Assembly (NCBI GenBank): GCA_002205965.3
Contig: NADL03000642.1
Location: forward strand, 1 to 64,000
Source: Kappaphycus alvarezii
Taxonomy: Eukaryota; Rhodophyta; Florideophyceae; Gigartinales; Solieriaceae
DNA length: 64,000 bases
Reading direction: 5' to 3'
A program made the translations under genes and the position numbers. Below are positions 1 to 11,669 of this stretch, one piece after another. Position 1 is the stretch's first letter. Each line of letters begins with the position of its first letter. The notes below the pieces were generated by a model, which saw nothing but the letters and a program-made list of their open reading frames with translations, was not told the DNA's origin and searched no databases.

Positions 1-237
1 CAATGGAGAGGTAGGAAGAAAAGGTTTGGGGAGGTTTGATGCAAAGCACGCTGCAGCAGACGTCATGTCCATGCTGCATGCTTGATGGCTTGCCTGAAGG
101 TAGCCTTTTAGTGAGCGTAGTTCCTTCCCGATTACTTTGTATGCATACCTTTTTGCGTCGACTGTGGGTGTCTGGAAAACTATGGAATAGATCGGATATA
201 TCTTCCAAAATTAAAAACACCCAAACATTCCCCCTTG
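1..237 (+). mobile_element. LINE family C, 3' end (copy C1)
   Basis: The sequence lines up with the end of the longer LINE at 45,366-47,756. It has the same HAAA-x-VMS coding end, with tract GCTGCAGCAGACGTCATGTC, followed by the same 3' untranslated segment with CGACTGTGGGTGTCTGGAAA and ATCGGATATATCTTCCAAAA. It finishes in the shared tail ACACCCAAACATTCCCCC near 235. No poly-A follows. The element enters from outside the window, so its 5' extent is unknown. The coding part is degraded. Confidence 0.7.
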
Positions 238-489
238 AATAGAGCGCAGTGGTGGAATCGGGACCCCATACGAGAGCAAATTTTAGGGGTAATTTTTTTT
301 GTAAGGGGGTGGAAAAAAGGGAGTTTCTTTATTGAGATGTATGGATTGGCTGGAACCCATTTCGAGTTGCAAATCTGAATGTCATATCAAACACATGAAC
401 GGATGGTCAAAGAAATGTACAAATCGTTACTGTTGAATACTAGCTATGTAAAAATCTTTTCTTCAATTTTTTGTGCTAGCCTCATTTCC
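238..489. other. Intergenic, nothing recognised
   Basis: AT-leaning sequence between two LINE remnants. I see no open frame that resembles a known family, no terminal repeats and no RNA gene. Confidence 0.5.
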
Positions 490-672
490 GAGGTATCACG
501 CTTATCAACTGGGATTCGCCCTGTCCGGGAATGGACCTTCCCGCAAGACTTGCCCCGACCCTCCAACTCCCGCCGCCGCCTCGACATCAACATTGAGGAT
601 GTCCAGTTCTCTCCCGTCCCCCAGGGCTACAACGTCACTGTCATCAGCCCCCACTCCGCTCCATACGCCCAA
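490..672 (+). mobile_element. LINE family E, endonuclease domain, upstream part
   Basis: An open frame here carries a segment resembling an RLE nuclease core: a basic RRRLDINI stretch followed by YNVTVISP, matching the R/KPD ... DVTV-NP pattern of restriction-like endonucleases in R2/CRE/NeSL-type LINEs. The frame is interrupted at CCCAA by the copia element at 673-6,174. It resumes in phase on the other side, where a typical RLE C-terminal region follows. Its higher GC and codon use differ from the inserted element. Assignment to RLE LINEs is by motif pattern only. Confidence 0.5.
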
Positions 673-1207
673 TGCAAAATAATTGGGATAGGTAGATCCA
701 AATAAGAATAAATAGTTCAAACTTGAATAAATAAATAAATGCCACAATCGGACTTAGAATGAATAATGAATAGAAAACCAAATTTAATAATATCTGATCG
801 AGGGGAATATTTCGATAGCCCGAGGATGTAAAAATATTTCTAACAACCTAGACTATTTATACTCTACACCAGGGTGAACCTGCTACAAAAATCAGGTGAG
901 CTGTTCAATAATTTTGGTAGACATAATTTAGGCGCAGCAATAATTATTGCAGTATTTTCCAGGTAAGCATCATCCAGATAATAATTTGTTGGTAGCATAA
1001 ATGTAAAATTATAGCTGTATAATATAAAAACCCAACTGTTGGACATAAAAATTATTTCACACTAGTGCCAGTGTAAAATAGATAAAATTATTCCTTGATG
1101 ATTCATAATAAATATAAATTGTGGGCCTCAATAAAAATATTGCTCCACAATTCAGCATCACTGTAGGACACCGGGATAGAGATTAAAATATTTGGTCAAT
1201 TTTCACA
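673..1207 (-). repeat. 3' LTR of copia A1
   Basis: 535 bp, starting TG and ending CA in element orientation and matching the 5' LTR at 5,638-6,174. Polypurine tract CAAAGGGGAAGTAG (minus strand) adjoins it at 1,208-1,221. Compared with the 554-bp LTRs elsewhere in the window it lacks an 18-19 bp internal segment. Confidence 0.9.
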
Positions 1208-1220
1208 CTACTTCCCCTTT

Positions 1221-4100
1221 GAAATATTGAACTAAATTTATCCTGTTGACTGAGATGAATCCCGAGATAAATATTACTCATATCCATAGGTATAGATCCA
1301 TCAAATAAAAGGAGCTTGAGCATGTCAGATAAGGACTGTCCATTTTTGTGAGCGGGTCGGAAGGATTAATTGAACCAGGTATCCATAGCATTTTCTTGAT
1401 TTTGTTCGTTTCGAAATTATATCGAATTAATTGAACATCCGCTCTAATAGATTTGTCTTCAGGCACACGACAAGTAGATAGAGAGCTGAATAGATCTTTT
1501 GAATCAACAGCAACATGAAGAGGAATATTGATATTTAGAAGTGTACTGTATGCTGCTGCAATAATTTTTCCTTCCTCGATAGCTTCACCAGCAGCCAATA
1601 TTTCACCAGATGCAATAGATTTAACAGGACGCCGAGATAGATGTGAATGCCAATAAATTGTATGAAATATTGAATTAAATTTAAGGAGCCAATTAGCAAC
1701 CCACCAATACATCCAAGTTGCGCATTTGTCGATCCGCTGGTTTTCCTGCATCAAAAAAAACAACAACTGATAAATTGAAATTTCCAGAAACTTCCGGGCG
1801 CCGATACGTGCTTATAGAACCAAAAGATTTTAAATTCCGAAGCATAGAAGATTGGATAGATAAATCACGAACCAATGGATTTGACCTTTTCTGTTGTAAA
1901 TAACTTGCTGTAAAGGCAGACACTGGAGATGCAACCATACCCAAATAGACAATTGATCCGTTTAACGAATTAAAAGCAAAGTTTTCAAATGAGTTCATTT
2001 CTTCATCAGGTTGTTTTCGACGATTTCTTGATATTGAATGGGGTTCCAGTCCATTTAGCTTTTCATCAGCTGAGACATTAATTTTAGTCATCAAACTGCA
2101 TGATTTTAACTCCATTGAAATAAAAAGATCCAGGACTATGTACGATTGTACCAAGCTTATATACTTTCCCAAGATCTTGGATAAATTGCTTCTTAATTTT
2201 TTTTGTCCAGTAATAAGTATATCATCGACCAATTTAACAACAAGCAGAATTAATGATCCTTTTAAACTCATGAAAAATAATTGGGGTATATAAACGACTG
2301 ATTTAATCCGAGGTCAAGAAATTATTATCAGAGTGTATTTGCCATTTTGCATTCGCGTTGACTAACCCATATGAAGCAGACATAATAACCAATAGAAGGA
2401 TTTTTCGGAGCATTCCCGAGGAGGTCTCACATAAACATCTCGTAATGCTGATCCAGATTGTAAAAATGCAGACTTCACATCAACCTTTGATAAATTCCAT
2501 TTAAAAATTGTAGCAATTGATAAGAGAATTCTAATTGCCATCGGAGAACAAGATTCCGAATCAGTTCTCAAATTATTTTTCTCCTTGTCCTCATTTCCAT
2601 GCGGAGCAATTCGAGCCTTGCAATAATATTTTCCATCATCCAAAATTTTTATTTTGTATAAAACGTGACTGGATATTACATTCGAGTCGGGAGGAATTTT
2701 TGAAACATGAATTTTTGAACACGTAGTGAGAAAATTATTTTCTTCCGTATTGTACGCATTTGAAATAATATGAATGGAAGTCCAGATGCTTGATGAAGTA
2801 AAAATTCTTTAGATCCAAACCTTTTATGATAAAAACTCAGATCTTTTTGTTCAGATGATTTCAATTCCGTTCCAGGTAACAACTCAATTTCATGCGCATC
2901 AATTCCATCGTTTTCATCAATAGGGATATGAATTAAATTTTCAGGGTGCAGGGAACTAAGTTCAGATTCAATCGGAACATGTTCGATAGATAATATGTTT
3001 TTAGATTCTGATAAATTTCCATGAATTTCTGATTCATTATATTTTTCGACATCAGTATTCATATTTGGGTTAAATTACCATCATCAGAATGATCGTCAAA
3101 ATTGTTTTCGCCCACATTCTTCACTTCGGTAATATTTGTTTCATCAGAAATATCTTCCACAGAATATTCAATAGACTGATTCAATAAATCATTTGCCTTT
3201 TGAATTTGGTATGCTAGTTCATTAGATGAAACGGAATGTCGGACATCTTCAATTGCAGCATGTATAAATTTTCCATTGGATCCAGGTACTGTGACGATAA
3301 GAGATTTTTTGTCGAATTTCAATACTGGTTTGGGCGATGACCAAGATCCTTTTTTGATTTGGTAGATGAATAAAAATTTCCACAATATCGCCAACATTAA
3401 TTGGAATATCGGTCACAGACTTTGATTTTAGAATAAGATTTAATTTCCTCTTGGCTATTAGCTCATTATGAGCTTCTCTTAAATCATTTGTAGACTTCGA
3501 GGACCAGAATTATCGATGGGTCGGTGTGACCAGTGGCAAGCTCGTATGAAGAAACAACATCATTTCCATATAAATCATTCGATATTTGAAACATTCGAGC
3601 AATACGAACGTATTACTTGCAGAAGAATCGGATATTTTTAAACGGATATAAATGTCTCTCAATATTTTATGTTTTGACTCAATATAATTTTTTTATGGCG
3701 GCGGGAACCAATAGGACAAAACGAAATTCCTCTTTCCTCAAGATAGCTTCTAAATTATCATTGTCAAACGCCTGATCTCCCATTAAATTGTTAGGGTCCC
3801 AAAATGGTGTTAACCAGAGAGTCTCAATACAATCAATGCAATTTTCATCCTTAAAGAGGGCACTATTGAACCAGTTAAATACCTGGTAACTGAGTCCATA
3901 ATGTGAAAAATATCCAAGTTTTCCACAAAAAATGATCCACACAAACCAATTCATTAAATCCGCGAGATATAGAGCTTAAAGATACTGCACGAGGATGAGA
4001 TGGTTTTTTTGTGACATCACAAAATTTGCAGGAGTCAATTATGCTTGATAAATATTTTTTGCATTCATCGTCCCATATAAAATTTCTTTGTAACAATAGT
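1221..4100 (-). pseudogene. Copia A1 pol remains: integrase, RT, RNase H
   Basis: Fossil coding region. The integrase part near 3,480-4,100 shows a cysteine pair (SCKFC) before the core and a typical GDQAF segment. The RT part shows the copia block with KVDVKSAFLQSG (around 2,480). The RNase H part near 1,300-1,750 includes the RRPVKSIASGEI and AVDSKDLF motifs typical of copia RNase H. It parallels the same parts of copia A2. It is broken, so no single product is predicted. Confidence 0.85.
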
Positions 4101-4101
4101 T

Positions 4102-5634
4102 TTATATCATAATAATTTGAGTGACCACATACATGTTTGTGAATCTTATTAATATTTTCTTCTTTTCAGCCCAAGATATATTTTTTGATGTATTGATATT
4201 GTTGGAACAAATTGCTGATAGAAATGAGTTTTCAATAGGTTTGGATGATTGTATAAATATATTTCCGGGTACATAACAATGATGACCATGATCCACCAAT
4301 GTTATAGAATCGATTGAATTATTTGCGGACTCGAACTCGATGCGATTGTCCGTCATATGAATAATATTTGATTTTCTTGTGATATTTCTTCCAATAACCC
4401 ATTGAGATGATCCACTGATTATTAGATGCCTTATTTTAACCTGATTTCCATTGTCTGAAATAGCTGATAAAAATATTGAACCGATCATTTTTCTTTTTTC
4501 GCTTGAGTGGTCGCCATTTCCGTATTGCCAGAAGGGCGTGTCCTTGATACTTTCAGGAAGTTCATCAAGAATTCCATTCCATTCCGGTAAAATAAATTTC
4601 GAAAGTGCTCGTAATTCAACAATACCCATTCCACTATACGGTGCTCCATCATCAAGTAACGGACCTGGGTATAACGTCTTTGACGGAGAATCAAGCACCG
4701 TTTTTACCATATGAAATGTTACAGAACCAGAATCATTTTTGTCTTTGATATTTTCTGCATTTCCCATTCTAGATGATGAACCTTTATGATAATTTTTAGC
4801 ACTCTTGCATTTATCTTTTTCATAGGCCCAATGGCCAATTTCTCCACATCGGTCACAAGTTGATTTTGCCTTGAGCGCAGCAAAGTCTTCAGGAGATAAT
4901 CTTTGCTTATTATTTTTCTTGAAATTTTTCTTTTCTCCGTATGAAATATTTGATTGACTTGAAGAGATATATTTTTGAGCATTTCCATATATTTGGTTTG
5001 TATTTTTTGGTTTATCACATGCACGAATAATAGATGATATTTCTGAATATTTGATTAATTCTAGGATTTTTCCTTTTTCCAAATCGGCTTCTTCATGCTT
5101 CGGAGAAGCAGCAGCCAAAATAAATACTCGCTGGTTTGAATAATTTGGAATTAGCCAGAAGCAAAAATGATACCAGTGCTTCAGGTAATTTTGAAGTACC
5201 AGTAGATGAATGAAATCGAGCAATTTGAGCAGCAAACCGTGATTCAAAATTTTAAAAGACTCACTATCACCACGAGTAGTGTGCAATAGATCTAAGAATT
5301 TTTGAAATGTATCTGATATAGATGATAGAGGATCCACCTTATGAATAGCGTTAGCAATCGCTAATGCACCATTTTCAGACTGAATTTCTGTGTCTGGAAT
5401 TTTCTTACAAATATCAAGAGCTCGTCCAAATAATTGTGATTGTAAGACAAGACCTTGTACTGCCTTAGGAACCTTATTAGAATTTGATGCTGGTAATAAA
5501 TCATGAACGGATTTACATTTTTGAACAGCATCAAAATATTTTTCTTGAGGTCCTTTACCATCCGTCCAAGGAGCCGTGCGAAGATCCCATGAAAATTTCG
5601 GCCTTGAAGGAATTTCGGGGCGATCTGGGCCCAT
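4102..5634 (-). pseudogene. Copia A1 gag and protease region
   Basis: Long open segment starting at the ATG in the primer-binding site (minus strand, 5,634). It begins MGPDRPEIPSRPKFSWDLR and carries a CDRCGEIGHWAYEKDKC zinc-knuckle-like segment about 250 residues in. A protease-like LLDDGAPYSGMG segment (the D-G active-site style) follows. Gag packages the element RNA and the protease matures the polyprotein in this family. It is a fossil copy. The equivalent region of copia A2 is very similar. Confidence 0.8.
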
Positions 5635-5637
5635 AAC
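5625..5637 (-). promoter_or_regulatory. Primer-binding site, copia A1 (half-tRNA-iMet type)
   Basis: Directly after the 5' LTR the minus strand reads GTTATGGGCCCAG. This is the complement of the anticodon stem-loop of eukaryotic initiator tRNA-Met (CUGGGCCCAUAAC). Drosophila copia is known to prime from such a tRNA half. The ATG (complement of the CAU anticodon) is also the first codon of the gag frame. Confidence 0.8.
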
Positions 5638-6174
5638 TGCAAAATAATTGGGATAGGTAGATCCAAATAATAATAAATAGTTCCAACTTGAATAAATAAA
5701 TAAATGCCACAATCGGACTTAGAATGAATAATGAATAGAAAACCAAATTTAATAATATCTGATCGAGGGGAATATTTCGATAGCCCGAGATGTAAAAATA
5801 TTTCTAACAACCTAGACTACTTATACTCTACACCAGGGTCAACCTGCTACAAAAATCAGGTGAGCTGTTCAATAATTTTGGTAGACATAATTTAGGCTCA
5901 GCAATAATTATTGCAGTATTTTCCAGGTAAGCATTCATCCAGATAATAATTTGTTGGTAGCATAAATGTAACAATTATAGCTTGTATAATATAAAAACCC
6001 AATTGTTGGACATAAAAATTATTTCACACTAGTGCCAGTGTAAAATAGATAAAATTATTCCTTGATGATTCATAATAAATATAAATTGTGGGCCTCAATA
6101 AAAATATTGCTCCACAATTCAGCATCACTGTAGGACACCGGGATAGAGATTAAAATATTTGGTCAATTTTCACA
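5638..6174 (-). repeat. 5' LTR of copia A1
   Basis: 537 bp with TG/CA ends. It is near-identical to 673-1,207 and about 97% like the LTRs at 20,612, 25,604 and 47,010 outside the missing 18-19 bp segment. The outer end abuts the CCCAA target duplication at 6,175-6,179. Confidence 0.9.
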
Positions 6175-6179
6175 CCCAA

Positions 6180-6553
6180 CAGCGGATTCACACGCCCCTC
6201 GCTGGCCTTACTGCATCTGAGCGCACGAAATCTCTCCGCTATGGCCACCTCTGCGCCGAACTACGTATCGACTTCCACCCGATGGCTTTCGATATATACA
6301 GGTGTGCCGGTCACGGCGCCGAACGAGGTCTGTCAAGAATTGTTGAGTACATCGCTCTGCGGAAAGGCAGTAGCCCTGCCTTCGAGCGCGATCGCTTGTT
6401 CATGATTATCAGTTCGCTCATACAACAACGAACTTCTGTCGCGATCAACCGACGACAACTCAACCGCTCCTGGCTCGGATAGATTTTTCCCCTTTTGAGC
6501 GCCGCTAGCCCGCCCTTTTCTGCTTGGTAAAGTCTTCTTCTTCTTCTTCTTCC
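6180..6553 (+). mobile_element. LINE family E, C-terminal coding end and 3' tail
   Basis: Continuation of the LINE interrupted at 672. The open frame to 6,482 carries the pattern seen at the C terminus of RLE LINE proteins: ERTKSLRYGHLC followed by DFHPMAFDIYRCAGHGAERG. The stop is followed by a short GC-rich untranslated segment and a (CTT)n tract at 6,533-6,553, which may be the element's microsatellite-like end. This tail is unlike the CCCAA...TTCCCCC tail of the other LINEs in the window. Confidence 0.5.
6533..6553 (+). repeat. (CTT)n microsatellite
   Basis: About seven CTT/TCT units in a row just after the 3' untranslated segment of LINE E. It could be the 3' end of the LINE or an unrelated simple repeat. 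Confidence 0.8.
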
Positions 6554-6766
6554 GACCTATAATTCAAACAGTAGTGAAGGTCTATCAAACCAAACTTTTC
6601 GGTAATTGTAACAGTTTTCCAAGTACGCTCCACCTTTTACCACTCGATAAGCTTTTGTTTCTAGTGCTATTTTACCACATTCAACAAGTTAACTACCTGC
6701 AAGTGGATGGTTTGCAAAAGTAGTGTAGAATTTTGAACTACTGAGCAGCAGTGTACTGGGGAAATG
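6554..6766. other. Intergenic, nothing recognised
   Basis: AT-leaning sequence between two LINE copies with no supported gene or repeat. Confidence 0.4.
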
Positions 6767-7668
6767 GGGGGAATTTTTGGGTTATTTTAATGCATGGAAG
6801 ATGTGGTCGGTTATATCCACGCGGCTAATGCGTTATGTGGGATAAGTCGTTGCTGATGGGTAAAACTACAGTACATTACATGACCTTCCTGACAGAGCCG
6901 GCTCAATGCCGGCGAGCAGGCATGCCGCGTTGGACATGACGGCCGCAGCGGCGTGCCTTTGGATAAGCACCGCTCTAACCATACCATAGGTCTCCATCGC
7001 TCGAACGGCCACGTTCCGCGCGACATCGGTTAGCACCGCGTACGCGTCTGGGTGCCAGCCTCCAAGGGTGTATATTGGGATAAGCACAAGCCTCCCTCTA
7101 GTAGCAGTCGCGAGCAGTGGTTCATACCTTCTACGTTTGGCGGAGATGGCTGCGTTGAGGGAGTTGAGTGGGTTGAAAGTACGCACTCTCCTATTGGAGG
7201 GCGCAAGAGGATTGACGAACGTGACGTCAAAAAAGTCCGTTCCTCCGTTGCTACCCATTGCCTCGATATCCGGCCTTGTGCGGTGAAGCCCCTGTCGCCG
7301 CTTGATAGCCGGATGACGGGCTGCCTTCTGGAGGTCTCGGGCGAGGAGAACGACTTGATGGTTGTGTCGTCGGGTGCGGTGCCCACCATGCAGGCAGTGC
7401 ATGAGGTGATCCCCGTGGCAGTCGGGGACCTCAGGGCAGTTTGGGCGTCGGCACGGCGTGTCTGGGGCGAAGAGCGGGACTTGGAGGTAGTACTGGAGCC
7501 ACACTGAGAACTCACGGGCGTCAGTATTGGTCTTGAGGCCGGGGCACGGAGCACAATAGACCCATTCCTTTGCGCCGGGAAGGCCCATAGAAGCCCGGAA
7601 AGCTTGGCTTCGTTGGTCGCCGAGAGGGATCTCTTCTTGAACTGCCGCATGGACTGCTTCTGTTAGTG
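6767..7668 (-). mobile_element. LINE family A, 5'-truncated copy (A1)
   Basis: 3' part of an RLE-type LINE on the minus strand, about 900 bp. The frames carry the nuclease zinc motif (CRRPNC ... HLMHC), the RPDI segment and FFDVTFVNP, then the C-terminal region with GGWHPDAYAVL and HAAAAVMSNAAC. The 3' untranslated part ends CATTAAAATAACCCAAAAAT then C-rich at 6,767. The copy is about 95% like the one at 32,838-34,120. It is truncated just upstream of the segment GDQR-x-QAFRASMGLPGAKEW and is frameshifted relative to the better-preserved copy. No clear target duplication was found. Confidence 0.85.
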
Positions 7669-7678
7669 TCTTTGGGAA

Positions 7679-10170
7679 GAAGTCCTTCAAAATAGGTAGG
7701 GTAAGGATCAAAAATAAGAAGAGCGAAAGATCGCGGAAATTCAAGGAAAAATTGCAACACTTCCTCCTCTTGCATCAAAAAAAATCCGACATATAAACAT
7801 CTTCCAAAGTGATTGCATCGAGCTTTTCAGGACTGAGATAAGCAAGTGTACCGGTCACTCACCTATTCCAACTTACCGATACTCAACCAATTTACCATAG
7901 GCCTAGATGTCAAGCGCCAAAATACGAACAATTTATCTCAGAAAATGTTACAAGTATGCTGAAAAATGATATTATTCGACCCGTTTCATCCCTATGGTAT
8001 TTTCCAGTTGTGTTAGCGCCAAAGAAGGATAAAAACTTCGCTTTTGCGTCGACTACCTACAATGGAACCAAAGAATAAAACCTGACCGATTTACGACTCC
8101 AAATATGGAGAAAATCCTCGAACACTTGAAGGACGGGAGATAATTCACATTAACAGACCTTTACCTTGGCTATTAGCAGATTCCGATGGATTTAAACTGT
8201 AACGAAAACAGCATAGTCGGTACCTTCGGATTCGAATTGATGCCTTTTGGTCTCATGAGTGCACCAGCTACATTCCAAAGTATGATGAACAGTGTTCTCA
8301 AGGGGCTTACATTTTTGTGGGTTTATACCGATGATGTGCTAATATTCTTCAAAAAACTTGGATCAGCACATATCGGATGTCAAGGCAGTGGTGGACAGTA
8401 TTTCGACCTATAACCTGAAAATTAAGTCGAGCAAATGCTCTTTTGCGAAAAAATCTAGCCAACTACTTGGTCATATGGTCGATCAAGAAGTACTTAAAGT
8501 TGATCCAGAAAAAAACGAAAAAATTCAAGTTGGCATCAAGGTCCGCTTCAGAGAAGGAGGCTCGAAGCTTCTTAGGACTAGCCTCATATTTCCGAATATT
8601 TATCAGAGATTTTTTCAAGACGTCAGCACTGTTACACGCCAGCAATAAGAAGAACGGAAAGTTTTTCTGGAGCAAAGAAATGCAAACTGCATTTGAGGAA
8701 CTTAAAGGCAAGCTATACGTCCCTCCAGTGCTCACATATCCAGATTTCAAGACCATTTGTTGTGGAAACAGATGCCTTGGAACGGTCTCTGGGTGCCATT
8801 TTGTCTTAAGAAAATGAGAATGGAAGACTGAACCCTGTTTAATTCGCAAGTCGTACTCTGAATGATGCGGAAAAGAGATAACCAGTCTGCAAAAAGGAGA
8901 ATTGGTTGTCATATTCGCAATGAAAAAGGTTCGCGTCTACCTTTTATCACCAGAATTTTTTCGATAACTGGTATCCAGGCAATTAAGCAGCATTCCAAAA
9001 GAAAGATGTGCATCGCCGCTTGGCCCGATGGCTCGACATTTTGGCATAATATCGATTTGAAAATGCGTATAGACCGGGGCGCAATAATCAGCCGGCTGAT
9101 TACCTGTCCCGTTTGAGAGACCCAATGAATCCAAGTGAAAAAGCTTCCAAGAACATCGTCGGAATTGTCGAGAGCAAGTTCCACACGGTAACGAGTACAA
9201 ACCAAATCTGAAGGAACTAATTAAATTTCTTGATGGATTAGAAATGACAAAAGTTGATCTTGAACACAGAAATTGGGTGCACAGGAATTAAAAGGCTGCA
9301 GAATTGTTTGATGACAAAATTTTTCGACAAAATAAAGCCGATCCCGACTAGAAGCTCTTTTGAAAGAAAGAATAAAGATCTGGAGTACTTTTCATGATAA
9401 ATTAGGGCATTGGGATCTCGACACAATCAAACGAATCTTTATAAAAAGATTCTGGTGGCCCAGTATCCATAGAGACGTGTATAAGTTCGTGAAAAACAGT
9501 AAAAACTGTCATAAACTCATTTTGATCCGAAAGAACAAGAATAGCTAAGCCTTCCAGTTTTCGGTCTTTTTGAAACCTTCTCAATTACTTTACCGGCCCA
9601 TTCAAGGAAACCACTTCCGTAAATAAATACATCCTTATAAGGGTGGAACATCTTATTGGATGGCCAATGGCAGTTGCAGTGGAGGACACCAATGCTGAGG
9701 TGGTCTTGAGAATCATCGAGAAAGAAATATTTGATCCGTTTGGTCTCCCGAGAAGGATCATCTCGGATAACACCCTTTGTTTCACTGCAACGTCACTGCT
9801 TTGTTTTTTTTGAGAGAATAGGATTCAATTGAAAATTTTTATCGCTAATGCTCCTGTGCCAAACGGGAAATCAGTAGAGATAGTCGGAAGCATCAAACGA
9901 GCAATGTAGAAAACAATGTCAGAGAATGAAATCCAGTGTAAAATGCCTTTCCAAAAGGTTACTGTGGTTATTACCGAAGAAGTCAAAGGAGTGGAAGCTC
10001 ACCATTGGAGGTAATATACGAAAGGGACTCGAGAATGCTAAAAAGACGTAGGAACAAGAAATATCGACTATGAGAGTAGCTAAGTCGAATTACTTGCCGA
10101 AGAAGTCTAGAAATCATGCCGTACGTTAACACAGACTAAAACTGGGCTACAGAGTCTCTGAGTGCAAGGA
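7679..10170 (+). mobile_element. Ty3/gypsy element B, decayed pol
   Basis: Fossil pol region on the plus strand. RT motifs are visible: LRFCVDY, then FGFELMPFGLMSAPATFQ-x-MMN and VYTDDVLIF near 8,020-8,350. An RNase H part with LGLASYFR and LTYPDF follows near 8,570-8,760. A zinc-finger-bearing integrase N-terminus (HDKLGHWD ... NCHK) lies near 9,390-9,520, and an integrase core trace near 9,600-9,790. Integrase after RT/RNase H makes it Ty3/gypsy. It is heavily broken and old. No LTRs were found, and its left end adjoins the truncated LINE. Confidence 0.8.
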
Positions 10171-10475
10171 GTATTCTCAGGCTAGACGAGGGCGTGTAGT
10201 AAGGGTTTCCTTTATCTATGCTCTGAAAGCTGAATTGGTTTCGTGGCGTAATACCCAGTTGTTGAGTAATGACTGTCAACTGCTGCGTTGAAGGGCATTT
10301 ACTTGGTTGACTCTCCGGAATTTAACTCTGATTGTTTCATTATTTGGTTCCTGTAACTCTCCATGATCCGTAAAGTCAAAAAAATACATCGGTACAACAG
10401 TAGCGCGCAAAAACTATATTAAAACTAGCCCACTTTACGTAAAGGAAACCTAGTAAAGAAGGGCTTGTACATCGA
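10171..10475. other. Intergenic, nothing recognised
   Basis: Follows the last recognisable gypsy sequence. It might include its 3' untranslated part or an LTR, but no partner repeat is seen. Confidence 0.3.
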
Positions 10476-11435
10476 TCAACGAACCTCGCAAAACTTAGCC
10501 TTGCATAGAGATTCATGCTGCAGGGTCCATGTCGTTGTCGGGGGTGGGAATGGGTTCAAGGAGACCATAGGGGCTGATATCGTTTGACGTAGTTGGGAGC
10601 GGAGGGGTGGAAGACTGGGCAATTGGGCGCCGAACGTAATCCAGCCATCTGCTCGATGCGGAAAGGGAGCATTCTGAGTACGGCGGCGTTTGAATCCACC
10701 TGTCAATGCTGGTGTAGGAGACAGAGGGACTGCTCCAGAGAAACCAGAGAGATCGGACAGTTTGGCAAGTAATTTCGTATCGATTTCCCGAAGAGCGGTG
10801 GCGAGGGATCGAGCAGGATGCCATTAGCATCTGTCGTCTTCCAGTCGAGAGATTTCGGAACGCAGAACTTTCCATACTGCGACGAGGTCATCAGCCGAGA
10901 GGCTAGTCTCTAGATATAATATGCCGGGGAAGGTAATGGTTGATGCGTCGAAATTGTCGGAATGTTGCGCGAAGGTGCGGGAAGAGTCGTAGGCAGCAAT
11001 GACGGTTTTTAAGTCGCGTTTTGCCTCACAGATGTAGAAATGGTTGGGATCGGCGGATTGAATAATCGAACAGGAACCGAAGAACCCACCAGCAGAGATG
11101 GTAGCACGAAACTGGGACGGGTTGTGGATCTGGAAGGCAGAGGAAACAGAGACGCGAACGAAGCGCTTCTGATTATCTCCAATGAGTGCCATTGCGAACA
11201 GTGCCTGCGAACTTATGGGCTAGGCAGGTGTCACCGAGATCGCGATGCTCAGTCCAGCCTTGACGACCGAGAGGGGGAAGGCGGCGAATAGGATGGGTCC
11301 GTACAGGGGCTTGGGCAGCTGGATCTTTGACCGCTTGGAGATACAGGGCCGGTGCTGTGGCCGCAGGATCTTTGTCAGGTGATTCGGCTTCGGAGACGGA
11401 GGGAGAACAGGGTACGGCAACATGACCGCCGACAA
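10476..11435 (-). pseudogene. Unrecognised gene or gene remnant
   Basis: Two open segments on the minus strand, 10,824-11,192 (122 codons from MALIGDNQKRF) and 10,476-10,820, lie in the same frame with one stop codon between them. A further open segment (11,220-11,435) lies just upstream in another frame. The composition looks coding: amphipathic, with an acidic region DDLVAVWKVLRSEISRLEDD continuing into ALREIDTKLLAKLSDL, which would form a coiled-coil-like helix. No family was recognised. The edge of the large inverted duplication (11,419) cuts through the upstream end, so part of it was copied to 34,780-34,790. It may be a broken host gene, a gene with short introns, or part of an unknown element. 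Confidence 0.35.
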
Positions 11436-11614
11436 GCGCGTTCAGAATGTTCAGGAAAGGCCTAAAACAGTATCGATCTGGAAAGGCGGCTTCAGCGCGT
11501 TGAAAGTAGCAGTTTGCAGGGCGGATAACAGGAATTGATCGGTTGAGGCGGGGTCAGCAGTTCATACCGTCGGGACTACGACAAGCTCGACGTTGCCGCT
11601 GCCAATGACATAGT

Positions 11615-11655
11615 GGGAAGGTTTGGGTGTTTTACTCTTGGAAGAGTAAAAAAAA
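11615..11655 (-). mobile_element. LINE tail micro-insertion, 41 bp
   Basis: Minus-strand sequence CTTCCAAGAGTAAAACACCC then AAACCTTCCC, matching the last 35-40 bases of LINE family C. It is flanked by a perfect 12-bp duplication CAATGACATAGT (11,603-11,614 and 11,656-11,667). A run of T/A lies at its 5' side. In the right arm most of the insertion and one duplication copy are missing, but the A-run and the other duplication copy remain. Confidence 0.8.
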
Positions 11656-11669
11656 CAATGACATAGTTC

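Larger units (their letters stand above)
673..6174 (-). mobile_element. Ty1/copia element A1, complete but broken
   Basis: A full-length LTR retrotransposon fossil on the minus strand, 5,502 bp. LTRs lie at both ends (5' LTR 5,638-6,174; 3' LTR 673-1,207), flanked by a perfect 5-bp duplication CCCAA (668-672 and 6,175-6,179). In order it has a primer-binding site, gag with a CCHC-type knuckle, a protease region, integrase, reverse transcriptase and RNase H, then a polypurine tract next to the 3' LTR. The order protease-integrase-RT-RNase H makes it Ty1/copia. The two LTRs differ by about six substitutions and a few one-base indels, so it is fairly young. The coding region is broken in several places (about half a dozen or more). 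It sits inside a LINE nuclease domain. Confidence 0.9.

Noticed and set aside
7052-7507. 151-codon frame antisense to LINE A (also 33,122-33,577)
   Set aside because: Antisense shadow of the GC-rich nuclease coding region. It recurs only because the LINE recurs.
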